This document shows positions 51,872 to 60,637 of a stretch of DNA of 64,000 nucleotides, piece after piece. Below the pieces are notes generated by a model, which did not search any database, was not told the origin of the DNA, and saw only the letters and a list, made by a program, of their open reading frames with translations. Within the stretch, counting starts at the first letter, position 1; every line of letters begins with the position of its first letter. Made by a program: the position numbers and the translations under genes. Source of the DNA: Opitutaceae bacterium (GTDB lineage Bacteria > Verrucomicrobiota > Verrucomicrobiia > Opitutales > Opitutaceae); contig JABTUS010000002.1 of NCBI GenBank assembly GCA_015075305.1, forward strand, positions 248,001 to 312,000. Direction: 5' to 3'.

Positions 51872-52786
51872 ATGCCACCACCCTCTTGTTCCGGCCCTTG
51901 GTCAGACTGGTTCGATCTTCCCGGATCGCTGCAATTGGATGCTCACACCCTCGCCGAGATGCTCGATGGCGGCCAGGCCTTCCGCTGGTTTCCCGGCAGG
52001 GAGACGGGCCAGTGGATCGGTCAATGGGAGAACCACCTGGTCACGCTTCGCACCGCCTCAACGGGATCCCTGCAATGGCGCACGCCGCTGGTGTGCGGAA
52101 CACCGCTGTGCACCCGGAGGCGGGTCGAATCCTATCTCGGCCTTGATCGCGACTGGGATGCCCTCGTGGATGCGCTGCCATGGCGGAGTGACCCACACCT
52201 TGACCGCTGCCTGCGCGCATTTCCACGGTTGCGGATCCTTCGCCAGCCGCTCGGTGAAACGCTGCTGGGCTTTCTCTGCAGCGCCACCAAACAGATTGTC
52301 CAGATCAAGCAGATGATGGCGCTGCTCGCCCAGAGGCACGGCGCCGAAATTATTCCTGGAATTTTCCGCCTGCCCTCCTGGCAGGAGCTGGCTGAAGTGC
52401 CGGAGGAGGATCTGCGCTCCTGCCTGCTCGGCTTCCGGGCGCGACATATTCATCGGACTGCGACGTTCCTCGCGCAGAACCCCGGATGGCTTGAGACGAC
52501 GGAAAAAGCGGAATACCCGGTCGCCAGAGAACGCCTTTGCCAGCTTCCCGGCGTTGGCGAAAAGGTCGCGGACTGCGTGCTGCTGTTCGGGGCGGGCCGC
52601 CTCGAGGCGTTTCCCGTCGACGTCTGGATCCTGCGCACGCTCGAACGACGCTACGGACTCAAGGGGTGGAAGCCGGCGCAGGCCGCTCAGTTTGGGCGCA
52701 TCCATTTTGGCAAATACGCAGGTGTCGCCCAGCAGTACCTGTTCGCCTGGGAGCGCCGGCAGAAAGGCTCGAAGGCGGTATTGTAG
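51872..52786 (+). CDS. OGG1-like 8-oxoguanine DNA glycosylase
   Basis: This 304-residue protein has the eukaryote/bacterial OGG1 layout. The N-terminal beta domain includes GGQAFRWFPGRETGQWIGQW, and a helix-hairpin-helix domain contains LPGVGEKVADCVLLFGAGRLEAFPVDVW with the catalytic lysine and aspartate. The family removes 8-oxoguanine from DNA and also cuts the strand. It is the third gene of the ATP-grasp cluster, separated from alpha-E by only three bases. A strong terminator follows, so the cluster ends here. Confidence 0.88.
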   Translation: MPPPSCSGPWSDWFDLPGSLQLDAHTLAEMLDGGQAFRWFPGRETGQWIGQWENHLVTLRTASTGSLQWRTPLVCGTPLCTRRRVESYLGLDRDWDALVDALPWRSDPHLDRCLRAFPRLRILRQPLGETLLGFLCSATKQIVQIKQMMALLAQRHGAEIIPGIFRLPSWQELAEVPEEDLRSCLLGFRARHIHRTATFLAQNPGWLETTEKAEYPVARERLCQLPGVGEKVADCVLLFGAGRLEAFPVDVWILRTLERRYGLKGWKPAQAAQFGRIHFGKYAGVAQQYLFAWERRQKGSKAVL

Positions 52787-52829
52787 CATTTGCCCGGATA
52801 CACGATCGCCGGACGTGCCGTAAAAAGAA

Positions 52830-52868
52830 GGCAGCGAGGATCATCTCCTCGCTGCCGGAATGTTTTTT
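52830..52868. terminator. Bidirectional rho-independent terminator
   Basis: GGCAGCGAGGA (52830-52840) and TCCTCGCTGCC (52846-52856) form a perfect 11-base stem with a 5-base loop. It is followed on the plus strand by TTTTTT at 52863-52868 and on the minus strand by a T run (AAAAA at 52822-52826). It lies between the glycosylase gene and the convergent DUF481 gene and can serve both. Confidence 0.9.
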
Positions 52869-52906
52869 GCGGAGCACCCTTTGTCAGATGCCCGATGTAA
52901 AACGGT

Positions 52907-53962
52907 CTACTTCCAGTTCAACACCAGACGCGTGAAGTAGCTGGTATCCAGCTTCTCCAGTCCGCGGGGAGGCTGGCTCGTGTAGTCGTTCAGTATGCCG
53001 AGGCGAAGCTTCCAGGCGGGATTGGCAAGCGGCAGCTCAAGGTAGCTCTCGTGGATAAGGCGGTAGTTTCCAAAATCCTTGAAGCTCGGAACGTAAGAAA
53101 CCCGGTTCACCAGGAGCGAATTGTCCATCTGGAGGCGATGATTGAGGCCGAAGTCAAGGCCGGCGTCCTTGACGTCCTCCGTCAGCTGATCGCCGTAACC
53201 TTCATACCGGAACGACACACCCGCGCGACCCGTCAGCGTCTGCTTCGCCTCCTTGATGAAATCGTAGCCAAGACCCGCTGCGGCAACATTGTACAAGTCA
53301 ATGTCCTTGATGCGGTCGAAACCGCCTTCGTCGCGAACATACCATGACTTGCGACCTGAGAAGTTGTTCTGGTAGTCAACGCCTGCCTTGAACTGATCCG
53401 AGGACTTCGTGCCATCGCTTATCTGACGGTCGTAGGCGGAATAGAATTGGAGCGTGTCCTGCGCTCCGGCAAGAATCGCGCGAAAGCTGAAGGCCGTTCC
53501 AGTCTGCTCCTTGTTGCCGGTCTTGCCCGTGATGTCAGCGGCTGCCTCATAGCTCCAGGCACGCTGCAGCGCGACAATCGCCGGATCGGTGGCGCCCGGT
53601 GCCCAGGTTGCGGCGACCTTGTCGACCGTCGTGTTGATTGTTCCGTCCTTGCCGGAAATCTGCACACCACCGTCAGCGGTTGGCGTCAGCTTGCCTTCCA
53701 GCACCGTGCCTGCGGTTAGGCGAACATTCAACGGCTCATCCGTCGAAACGGAGGCAACCTGCGCCTGCTTGACCTTGACCGTGCCCGCGTAGGCCGTGTC
53801 CAGTGTGATTTCCGTGCCATCGATCTTGACGACCTTGCCAAGAAGGCGCGCGCCGCTTTTCGTTTCCACAACATCGGCATGCAATGCCGGTGCGAACAGC
53901 GCAGCGACGCCGAAACCCACGCTGAGTGCGTATGATAAACAAGTTAGCTTGGTTCTATTCAT
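52907..53962 (-). CDS. DUF481 outer-membrane beta-barrel protein
   Basis: The 351-residue protein has a signal peptide (LSYALSVGFGVAALFAPALHA), an N-terminal soluble part (ETKSGARLLGKVVKIDGTEITLDT), and a DUF481 barrel from about residue 135 ending in FTRLVLNWK. DUF481/YdiY-like barrels are porin-like proteins of unclear function. Convergent with the glycosylase gene and sharing its terminator. A possible promoter is TTGACT (plus-strand 53997-54002) and CAACGT (53974-53979) with a 17-base spacer. Confidence 0.85.
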   Translation of the reverse strand: MNRTKLTCLSYALSVGFGVAALFAPALHADVVETKSGARLLGKVVKIDGTEITLDTAYAGTVKVKQAQVASVSTDEPLNVRLTAGTVLEGKLTPTADGGVQISGKDGTINTTVDKVAATWAPGATDPAIVALQRAWSYEAAADITGKTGNKEQTGTAFSFRAILAGAQDTLQFYSAYDRQISDGTKSSDQFKAGVDYQNNFSGRKSWYVRDEGGFDRIKDIDLYNVAAAGLGYDFIKEAKQTLTGRAGVSFRYEGYGDQLTEDVKDAGLDFGLNHRLQMDNSLLVNRVSYVPSFKDFGNYRLIHESYLELPLANPAWKLRLGILNDYTSQPPRGLEKLDTSYFTRLVLNWK

Positions 53963-54240
53963 GGAGAAAGTAGACGTTGAAGTGGCAAACTATTGCAGTC
54001 AAATACCGTTTGGATTGCCGCGGATTTTGCCAAAGAGTAGGAGCCGGTCGATGGTGACTGACCTGCGAGCTCGACAAGGGTTTCCCGCATTCGTTGCGTC
54101 TTTGCTGTCAAAATTATCAAGTGAAACTATCGGCGACCTCGGAAGCCTCCCTCGAATCAATGTCCATAGACTTCCGCAACATCTTGAATATGGGCGACCT
54201 GTAGGATGCGTTTAACATCAGCCACGGGAGCCCTGGCATC

Positions 54241-55155
54241 ATGCGAAATTCAGCCACCTACTCACCTCTATTAATCGCCAATCGCTGGAAGGACTACGCC
54301 GTTCTGGATGCCGGTTACGGGATGAAGCAGGAGAAGTGGGGGAATTACACGCTCGTCCGTCCCGATCCGCAGGTGATCTGGCCGCAGCACGGACAATCCA
54401 GGGAGGCAAAATGGGAGCAATGGGACGGCTTTTATCATCGCAGCGACAAGGGGGGTGGGCGCTGGGAGTTTCGTCGTCAGCTTCCCGAAGATTGGACGAT
54501 CGAATACGACCCGCTGGGCCTCAAATTCAGGATCCATCCCACATCCTTCAAACACACCGGCCTCTTCCCCGAACAGGCGGTGAACTGGGATTGGTTCTCA
54601 TCGCGGATCAAGGCGGCCAGGGCCGCCGGGCGCGAGGTGTCCGTCCTCAACCTTTTTGGCTACACGGGTGCAGCCACGGCCGCCGCTGCCGCCGCAGGAG
54701 CAAGCGTCTGCCACGTGGATGCCGCGGATGGCATGGTGAAGTGGGCCCGCGAAAACGCCACCCTCAGCGGCCTCGCAAACGCACCCATCCGCTACATTGT
54801 TGACGATTGCCTCAAGTTCGTCCGTCGCGAACAGAAGCGCGGCAGGCTTTACGATGCCATCATCATGGATCCCCCAACGTACGGTCGTGGAGCCGGCGGC
54901 GAAATGTGGCGGCTCGAGGACAGCCTCTGGGAATTGCTGAGCGAATGCCGCGCCGTTTTGCAGCCAAAACCGCTGTTCTTGCTGATCAACGCGTACACCG
55001 CCCGCCTGTCTCCAACCGTGGTCCTCAATCTCCTCGCCGAACTCATGCAGGGCCGCGGTGGATCGCTCACAGGGGGCGAAGTGGGACTGCCCATACAAAA
55101 GGACGGCAAGGTGCTGCCCTGCGGAATTTATGGACGCTGGGAGGCAGACGCATAG
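54241..55155 (+). CDS. SAM-dependent methyltransferase, rRNA-type
   Basis: This 304-residue class I methyltransferase has the SAM loop LNLFGYTGAATAAAAAAGA at about 137-155 and the catalytic MDPPTYGRG at about 206-214. The N-terminal extension (residues 1-125) with an RIHPTSFKHTGLFPEQAVNWDWF segment is like that of RlmI/RlmK C-terminal domains, so 23S rRNA is the likely substrate. The PUA/THUMP RNA-binding domain is absent. It starts a two-gene run with the SIS protein (27-base gap). Confidence 0.82.
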   Translation: MRNSATYSPLLIANRWKDYAVLDAGYGMKQEKWGNYTLVRPDPQVIWPQHGQSREAKWEQWDGFYHRSDKGGGRWEFRRQLPEDWTIEYDPLGLKFRIHPTSFKHTGLFPEQAVNWDWFSSRIKAARAAGREVSVLNLFGYTGAATAAAAAAGASVCHVDAADGMVKWARENATLSGLANAPIRYIVDDCLKFVRREQKRGRLYDAIIMDPPTYGRGAGGEMWRLEDSLWELLSECRAVLQPKPLFLLINAYTARLSPTVVLNLLAELMQGRGGSLTGGEVGLPIQKDGKVLPCGIYGRWEADA

Positions 55156-55182
55156 AATCTCCGCGCCGCTTGCCTCGATATC

Positions 55183-55953
55183 ATGTCCTACTCCGAACGC
55201 TATTTCAACGAGGTGATGCAACGCCTCGACGTCGCCAGGAAATCCAATGCAGCGGCCATCAGGCAAATCGCGCCAGCGATCGGCCAATCAATCGCGGCCG
55301 GCGGCGTGCTTCATGTCTTCGGAAGCGGACACAGCGAAGTCATCGCCCGTGAAATCATCGGACGCGCCGGAGGGCTGGCCTGCGTCAGCGGCATTCTCGA
55401 TCCCACCGGCGGCTTCATCGAAAACCTGGTGGGCTATGGATCGTCGCTGATCGCACGCCACGACCGCCAGTACCAGCTGCTGCCGGGCGAAACGATCATT
55501 GTCATTTCCAACTCGGGAAAAAACGTGTCGCCGATCGAGGTCGCCCTCTACGCGAAGGAAAAGAAACTCAATGTCGTGGGCCTGCTCTCGCTTGCCATGT
55601 CCCGGGCCGCAGCCACCGTTCATCCGGGAGGACGGCGCCTGCACGAGATCGCAGACCACATTCTTGACAATGGCGGAGTGCCGGGAGACACGCTCATTGA
55701 CGTTCGTCCGCGGCAATTCACCGGAACTGCATCGGATTCGGTGTCCAGCCCGGAGCCGCTTCTGTCAGGTCCCACGTCCACCGTGATCGGCGCCATGCTG
55801 CTCAATCTCCTCATGCTCGAAGTCATAGAGTGGTTGCAGAAGAACGGCCACACGCCTCCTCTGCTGCGGAGCCAGAATCTGCCGGGCGCGATCGAATACA
55901 ACCGCACGGTCGGCAAGCCCTACCAGCACCGCCTCAGCCGTCAGCTCGCCTGA
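55183..55953 (+). CDS. SIS-domain sugar isomerase (UPF0309)
   Basis: The 256-residue protein has a SIS fold with FGSGHSEVIAREIIGRAGGL at about 45-64 and VISNSGKNVSPIEVALYAKEK at about 107-127, the phosphosugar-binding serine loops. UPF0309 proteins are predicted phosphosugar isomerases or regulators, often near amino-sugar genes. It lies 27 bases after the methyltransferase gene and ends 10 bases from the convergent Agl23 gene. The substrate is not evident. Confidence 0.88.
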   Translation: MSYSERYFNEVMQRLDVARKSNAAAIRQIAPAIGQSIAAGGVLHVFGSGHSEVIAREIIGRAGGLACVSGILDPTGGFIENLVGYGSSLIARHDRQYQLLPGETIIVISNSGKNVSPIEVALYAKEKKLNVVGLLSLAMSRAAATVHPGGRRLHEIADHILDNGGVPGDTLIDVRPRQFTGTASDSVSSPEPLLSGPTSTVIGAMLLNLLMLEVIEWLQKNGHTPPLLRSQNLPGAIEYNRTVGKPYQHRLSRQLA

Positions 55954-55963
55954 TTCCGCGCGG

Positions 55964-57445
55964 CTACTCCTCAGCCACGAGCGTGACCAGGACAAATCCG
56001 GGTCGGAGTCCAAGGTACCCCTGGCGGTATTTTCCCTTCAAGCGGTGCCTCACTTCCTCGGCATAGTCCGCCGAGACAAAAATCAAGGACCCGTCGCAAT
56101 TCTCCGGAATTGTCGTCCAATACCCAACCTCGGGGCGCCGGCGGAGGTACCAGGGAAGCGGCCAGTATTCCTCGCTGATGACCTTGACCGCTCCCGGCGG
56201 CGCGCGCTCCGCAAGCGCCGGCACCTTCTTCACGTCGGGTCCGCTGTGAACATAGGCGAGCGGATTGCGCTCGTCCGCCGGATATCGGAAAACGGCTCGA
56301 AACGTCTGCCGCCCCAGCAGTCCAAGACACACGAGAAAAACCAGTGCTCCCGGCACCCGAGCAGGCCGCCACGCCATGACGCCGGCCAGCAGCCAGGCCG
56401 CAAGCATCGCCATCGGCGGAATGAAGTGAATGACAATCCACGGCGTCTTGTACGGTGTCACCGAAAGTATCGCCGCAATGATCACCAGGTAAACGGCTGC
56501 TCCGCGCGCGAAGCGGTTCGCAGAGAAGAGCGCCGCCACGCCACCGGTCACCGCAAGTCCAAGGAAAAGCGTTTGATCCCAAACCTGGCCACCGCGCCGC
56601 TGCCACCAAAAAAGGTCAGCATAGTACCACCACGGCTTGTCATGTCCCGCGCGCTCCGAGGCAACGCGCGTCATCATTTCCGAATAGGTCGCAAGAGCAT
56701 CCTTCAGCCCCGCGGCATGCGTGAAGAAGGAGGAATAGAAACACACGAACACCACTGCAAACGCCCCGGCTCCCCAAGCCAGCAGCGCCGCCGAGCGTGG
56801 CCCTGGCCTGCCTTCATCATCCGATCCACCCGCACCGCGTTTCCGCACCAAAAGCCAGGCCACGACCGCGGCAAACACGAAGAAAGGCGCACTCGCCTTG
56901 GTCGCCTGCATGAGACCGAGAAACGCCCCGGTGGCCACCGCCCATCCCGCCGCGCGCACGCGCACTGTCCGGCAGGCGCAGATCCACGCCGCGAGACTGA
57001 ACGTGACGAGCAGCGTTTCCTGAATGAAATACCGGCTGTAATACACCGACGCCGGAGCCATGGCCACCATGGCCGCCGCCATCACCGCCGCCCATTTCCC
57101 CAGAGGCGACGCAACCGCAGCCAGCAGCATCACCCCGGCAATTCCAAACAGCGCCGGAGTGACACGGACCGTCGTCTCGGTCAAAGCCGCCAGCGTCGTT
57201 TCTCCAGTCACCCAGGCCGGAATCAGCGCCGCATAGTACAGCGTGGGGCCATGATGATCGTGTGGATCGAAACGATACTCCCCCGTCTCAAGCAGCCGCC
57301 CCAGCTTCACGGCCTGGTTCGCCTCATCGGCATGCATCGGCCGCGCATCGAGGTCGACGAGCCGCAGCCATGCCGCAATCACAACGACCGCAGCCATCGC
57401 GACCCATGCCATGCACGATCGTGTCGAAAAGGCCCCGGCGCTCAT
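55964..57445 (-). CDS. Glycosyltransferase family 39-like protein (Agl23/TIGR03663)
   Basis: This 493-residue membrane protein has about eleven helices. The diagnostic TIGR03663 stretch RPMHADEANQAVKLGRLLETGEYRF DPHDHHGPTLYY appears near residues 36-70, with the DE pair as likely catalytic acid, as in oligosaccharyltransferase-related PMT enzymes. It would transfer sugar from a lipid carrier at the periplasmic face. Convergent with the SIS gene, downstream of the sugar-isomerase-like gene and its terminator. Acceptor unknown. Confidence 0.85.
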   Translation of the reverse strand: MSAGAFSTRSCMAWVAMAAVVVIAAWLRLVDLDARPMHADEANQAVKLGRLLETGEYRFDPHDHHGPTLYYAALIPAWVTGETTLAALTETTVRVTPALFGIAGVMLLAAVASPLGKWAAVMAAAMVAMAPASVYYSRYFIQETLLVTFSLAAWICACRTVRVRAAGWAVATGAFLGLMQATKASAPFFVFAAVVAWLLVRKRGAGGSDDEGRPGPRSAALLAWGAGAFAVVFVCFYSSFFTHAAGLKDALATYSEMMTRVASERAGHDKPWWYYADLFWWQRRGGQVWDQTLFLGLAVTGGVAALFSANRFARGAAVYLVIIAAILSVTPYKTPWIVIHFIPPMAMLAAWLLAGVMAWRPARVPGALVFLVCLGLLGRQTFRAVFRYPADERNPLAYVHSGPDVKKVPALAERAPPGAVKVISEEYWPLPWYLRRRPEVGYWTTIPENCDGSLIFVSADYAEEVRHRLKGKYRQGYLGLRPGFVLVTLVAEE

Positions 57446-57470
57446 CTTGCAGTGAGCAGGATCCGCAATG

Positions 57471-57504
57471 AAAAACGCGTCGAGCGCAAATGTGCCCGAC
57501 GCGT
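57471..57504 (-). terminator. Rho-independent terminator of the sugar isomerase-like gene
   Basis: ACGCGTCG (57475-57482) pairs with CGACGCGT (57497-57504), and the stem extends by GC over a mismatch. On the minus strand it is followed by TTTTT (57475-57471). It lies between the upstream isomerase-like gene and the Agl23 gene start. Confidence 0.75.
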
Positions 57505-57539
57505 CGGTGCGTCCCTCCAGTCGTTTCCGGAGGAGCCGG

Positions 57540-58415
57540 CTATTTCAGAGGCAGATTCCTCAGGTATTCGATGCTCTTCGGCACATTGCTGAGCGGCGCC
57601 AGCGTCTCGTCCTCAATGAAGAAATGCTTGATGCCGAGATTGACCGCCACACCAAGAAGCTTTGGCCAGTCAATTTCCCCCTGGCCCACCGCCACATTGT
57701 CGGTCGGCGGCGCCTTGCCGAGTATCTTGCCGCGCTGCGCTCCCCTGCGCATGTCCTTGACGTGCAGCGCCACCCAGCGGGTCGGATATTTCTTCAGCAG
57801 GCTGACGGGATCCACACCGGAATGATAGACCCAGAAGACATCCATCTCGAAAAACACGAGCTTCGGATCAGTCGCGTTGATGAGCACGTCAAACACCCAG
57901 TCAGCCCCCGGCGTCTCTGATTTGCGGAACTCAAACCCATGCGGATGATAGCCGAACTTGAGCCCCGCTTTCTTGAACGCCGCGCCCCAGGCATTGAACT
58001 TCTCCGCGGCTAGGCGGGCAGCCGCATCATCAAAATCGTCCTTATGCGGAATCGACGGCACAATCCCGTAGGTCACGCCCAGCTCTTTCAGATCGCGAAT
58101 CGTGCCATCGAGGTCCTTCTCAAGCAGCGGCATACCCACATGAGCAGCCACGGGCTTGAGTCCGCGTTCATCGAGCAGTTTCTTGTAATCCGCGGCGGAA
58201 AGGCCGACTGTACCCGCCAGTTCCACCTCCTTCAGTCCCCACGACTTCACCAGATCGAGCGGCGGTATCGCGCCCTCCTTTGCTGTCATGGCACGCAGGC
58301 TGTAGAGCTGAATTCCGACATTGTCCCTGACCACCTTCGCCGTGTTGGCGGAAAAGGCGGCCGATGTTAAAATGACAGAGGACACAAGAGTGGAGGTCAG
58401 GATTCGGAGTAACAT
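57540..58415 (-). CDS. Secreted xylose isomerase-like TIM barrel protein
   Basis: About 291 residues with a signal peptide (LTSTLVSSVILTSAAFSA). The AP-endonuclease-2/xylose isomerase-like barrel shows GIQLYSLRAMTAKEG, LKEVELAG, FGYHPHGFEF, FFEMDVFWVYHSG, VALHVKDM and FFIEDE. Metal-binding Glu/Asp/His residues are in place. Many secreted homologues in Verrucomicrobiota and Planctomycetota act on sugars or inositols. ATG 58415 is chosen from the signal peptide. A terminator follows. Divergent from ppnP. Confidence 0.86.
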   Translation of the reverse strand: MLLRILTSTLVSSVILTSAAFSANTAKVVRDNVGIQLYSLRAMTAKEGAIPPLDLVKSWGLKEVELAGTVGLSAADYKKLLDERGLKPVAAHVGMPLLEKDLDGTIRDLKELGVTYGIVPSIPHKDDFDDAAARLAAEKFNAWGAAFKKAGLKFGYHPHGFEFRKSETPGADWVFDVLINATDPKLVFFEMDVFWVYHSGVDPVSLLKKYPTRWVALHVKDMRRGAQRGKILGKAPPTDNVAVGQGEIDWPKLLGVAVNLGIKHFFIEDETLAPLSNVPKSIEYLRNLPLK

Positions 58416-58550
58416 GGTAAGGCGACTATCCTGCGACCAGCCGCGGCGGGCAAGCCCCGAGTCGCGCCAGGATTGCAAGCCCGGCGCTTGCGTCCGCTCC
58501 CAAGGCGTTCACGGCTTGCCTCGCCTCCGCAGGGCGTGCATGCCGTTTGA

Positions 58551-58880
58551 ATGGCAAGTTCCCTTCCCACACAGCTCGCAAACGTCACCGCCCACACCAA
58601 GGCCAACATCTATTTCGACGGCAGGGTCGTCAGCCACACCCTCATCCTTGCCGACGGAGCAAAGAAGACGTTGGGGCTCATTTATCCCGGTTCCTATCAC
58701 TTCGGAACCGGCGCTCCGGAGCGCATGGAGATTGTCGCCGGCAAATGCCGCGTGACCCTCGATGGACAGAAGGCCGAAACAGAGCATGCCGCGGGTGCCA
58801 CCTTCCTGGTTCCTGGAAAGAGCGGATTCGCCATAAGCGTGGACAGCGGCATCTGCGAATACATCTGCTCGTTCCTCTGA
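58551..58880 (+). CDS. ppnP: Pyrimidine/purine nucleoside phosphorylase PpnP
   Basis: The 109-residue single-domain cupin matches PpnP (formerly DUF1255/YaiE): ANIYFDGRVVSHTLILADGAKKTLGLIYPGSYHFGTGAPERMEIVAGKC followed by TFLVPGKSGFAISVDSGICEYICSF. It splits ribonucleosides with phosphate into a free base and ribose-1-phosphate. Length and motifs are full family. Monocistronic between divergent and convergent neighbours. Confidence 0.93.
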   Translation: MASSLPTQLANVTAHTKANIYFDGRVVSHTLILADGAKKTLGLIYPGSYHFGTGAPERMEIVAGKCRVTLDGQKAETEHAAGATFLVPGKSGFAISVDSGICEYICSFL

Positions 58881-59031
58881 TTTTCCGTCGACAGCGGAAC
58901 TGCTATTACAGGCAGAATCAGCCGCGAAACCAAGGCCGGCTCAGGCGATCGCATGGCCGGAAAGGCAATTTCCCTCACCTGACAATCACGATCCTTCCAG
59001 CAGACTTCGATTGGCGCCACTGATCATGCCA

Positions 59032-59556
59032 TCATGAGTGGGCAGCGTATTTCGAGAGAAGCGCAGCCAGCCTGCGCCGCAGTTCCGCAGCATCATAGTC
59101 CGGCTGGGCTGTCACCGTGAGGAACGCCAGTCCATTTCTGGCAAAGGCGTTCTCGACAAAGTAGCCCTGCTTTGCCGGTCCCTCCCCGCGTCGGGAATCC
59201 TCCCGAAACGCGATTCCGGCCAGTGGGGAGAAGTTCTCCGCCCGCACAAGGAGGAAATCCACACTCTGAGCGCGCAGTCGATCCGCCGATTCCCGCCGTC
59301 GCGTGGCATCCAGCCCCCGCCGAGGAGCGAAGATGTCCGCAAGCCTGACCTTCACCAGCACACCCACACCTGCAGGAAGCTGCGCTGCAAGGATTCCAAG
59401 GAAATGCCGCTCCGCGGGCGACAGCACCGAACCAAACAGTTCGCAGTCGGCCGAGGATCCCTTCTCTCCCGAATCCGGGGTCGAACGCACCTTCATCAGT
59501 GCGAGAAAAAAAGTGGCGGCACCCACTGCGACAATGATGAGAATGAGAACCTTCAT
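59032..59556 (-). CDS. DUF2726 membrane-anchored protein
   Basis: About 174 residues: one membrane helix (VLILIIVAVGAATFFLAL) then a DUF2726 domain (LSPAERHFLGILAAQLPAGVGVLVKVRLADIF, SVDFLLVRAENFSPLAGIAFREDSRR). DUF2726 resembles restriction endonuclease-like nuclease folds, with a Q/DXnEXK-type core not clearly intact here. It could be nuclease-derived but inactive. ATG 59556 is preferred over 59637 or 59571. It lies downstream of the atypical regulator on the same strand. Confidence 0.75.
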   Translation of the reverse strand: MKVLILIIVAVGAATFFLALMKVRSTPDSGEKGSSADCELFGSVLSPAERHFLGILAAQLPAGVGVLVKVRLADIFAPRRGLDATRRRESADRLRAQSVDFLLVRAENFSPLAGIAFREDSRRGEGPAKQGYFVENAFARNGLAFLTVTAQPDYDAAELRRRLAALLSKYAAHS

Positions 59557-59717
59557 GCGAGGGGGTCCCATTGAGCAGATCCAGCCGGCAAATATCGAGC
59601 CTGCGGAAAGTCCGATGAGGACTCCGCACTTGTTCAATCTGCAGGTCCCAAATCACTTCGCGCAGCACTTCGCCACGCTTCCGGCCCGCAAATCTGCGCC
59701 TACCAGCGGACTGTCAC

Positions 59718-60500
59718 TCAGGAGCCTGCCTCGCTCACCAGCAGGGTCGCATCCTTGCTCATTTCGCCAACCATCGACCGTCGTGTAGCCAACTGGCGCT
59801 TGCGCGATTCAATTTGCGCCTTCAGCACATCGAAACTGGGTCGCGCGGTGCGTCCATCGGGAAGGATTCGAACAACACCCAGTTCCAGCGCGCGACGAAA
59901 GAGCATGTCCCTCGTCTGCACTCCCAGTTTTCGCATCAAGCGCTTGCGGTGCGAGTGCACACTCGAAGGTTCGATGCCCAGCCGCTCGCTCGCGATCTTG
60001 TCGTCACACCCATCTCCAATAACCGACAGGACCATGCGCTCCGTATCGGTCATCTGCGAGTAAAGGAGGTGGAGCGCTCCATCGCTGCTCAGGAGCAGTT
60101 CGTGAAACGTCGGACTCAGGTAGCGGCGACCCTGCGCCATGTGGGCGATCGCCAGGGCAAACCGTTCAGGTGCATCATGAACCGTGTCGAAAACCGAGAT
60201 TCTTCGGAATTCACGGAGGAGCGCGAGCATCTGCGCGTCCTTTCGCAATGTGACCAGCAACAACCCACGCACCGCCGACGACTGGGCCATCGTGTAGATC
60301 AACGGCAAACCATCACCGTCATCGAAACTGAGCCCGGCAATCACAAGATCATAGGCATGTCGCGTCAGGCAATCGCGCGCCGCCCCTGAGGAAAAAACCG
60401 TCTCCGTCCGCGCACCCGGATAGAACTCGAGCACCGCATCCGCAAGAAACCGCGCGTAGAGGCAATCCCACTTGATGATCAATACGCGTTCCATGCGCAT
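59718..60500 (-). CDS. Atypical response regulator with LuxR HTH
   Basis: The 260-residue protein has an N-terminal receiver-like fold but not the normal acidic residues: the usual DD pair is replaced by IIKWD and the phosphoacceptor Asp by IAGLSF. The LuxR HTH lies at about 150-210 (MTDTERMVLSVIGDGCDDKIASERLGIEPSSVHSHRKRLMRKL). Such regulators work without phosphorylation, through dimer state or ligand. A perfect palindrome that includes a -10 box lies immediately upstream. Start at ATG 60500 or 60494; both leave almost no leader. Confidence 0.82.
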   Translation of the reverse strand: MRMERVLIIKWDCLYARFLADAVLEFYPGARTETVFSSGAARDCLTRHAYDLVIAGLSFDDGDGLPLIYTMAQSSAVRGLLLVTLRKDAQMLALLREFRRISVFDTVHDAPERFALAIAHMAQGRRYLSPTFHELLLSSDGALHLLYSQMTDTERMVLSVIGDGCDDKIASERLGIEPSSVHSHRKRLMRKLGVQTRDMLFRRALELGVVRILPDGRTARPSFDVLKAQIESRKRQLATRRSMVGEMSKDATLLVSEAGS

Positions 60501-60503
60501 CAG

Positions 60504-60540
60504 TTGTTGCCATTATATGGCAACAATCCAGCTATTTCTA
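60504..60540 (-). promoter_or_regulatory. Palindromic promoter of the atypical regulator
   Basis: TTGTTGCCAT (60504-60513) and ATGGCAACAA (60517-60526) form a perfect 10-base inverted repeat with a 3-base centre. On the minus strand it contains a perfect TATAAT (plus-strand 60512-60517) with TAGAAA (60535-60540) 17 bases upstream. Transcription would begin about five bases from the ATG at 60500, so a bound protein would block it fully. Confidence 0.65.
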
Positions 60541-60637
60541 TGGCACTTTCTGATTCTCCCGCCCCAATTCAGGGCACCTCATGCCTGTAGGCAAATGCGG
60601 GGAGGGATACCAAGGACTGTGAGCGACTGAGCGAACA

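Noticed and set aside
56045-57592. 515-codon frame opposite the Agl23 gene
   Set aside because: Arg/His-rich shadow of a well-supported membrane protein.
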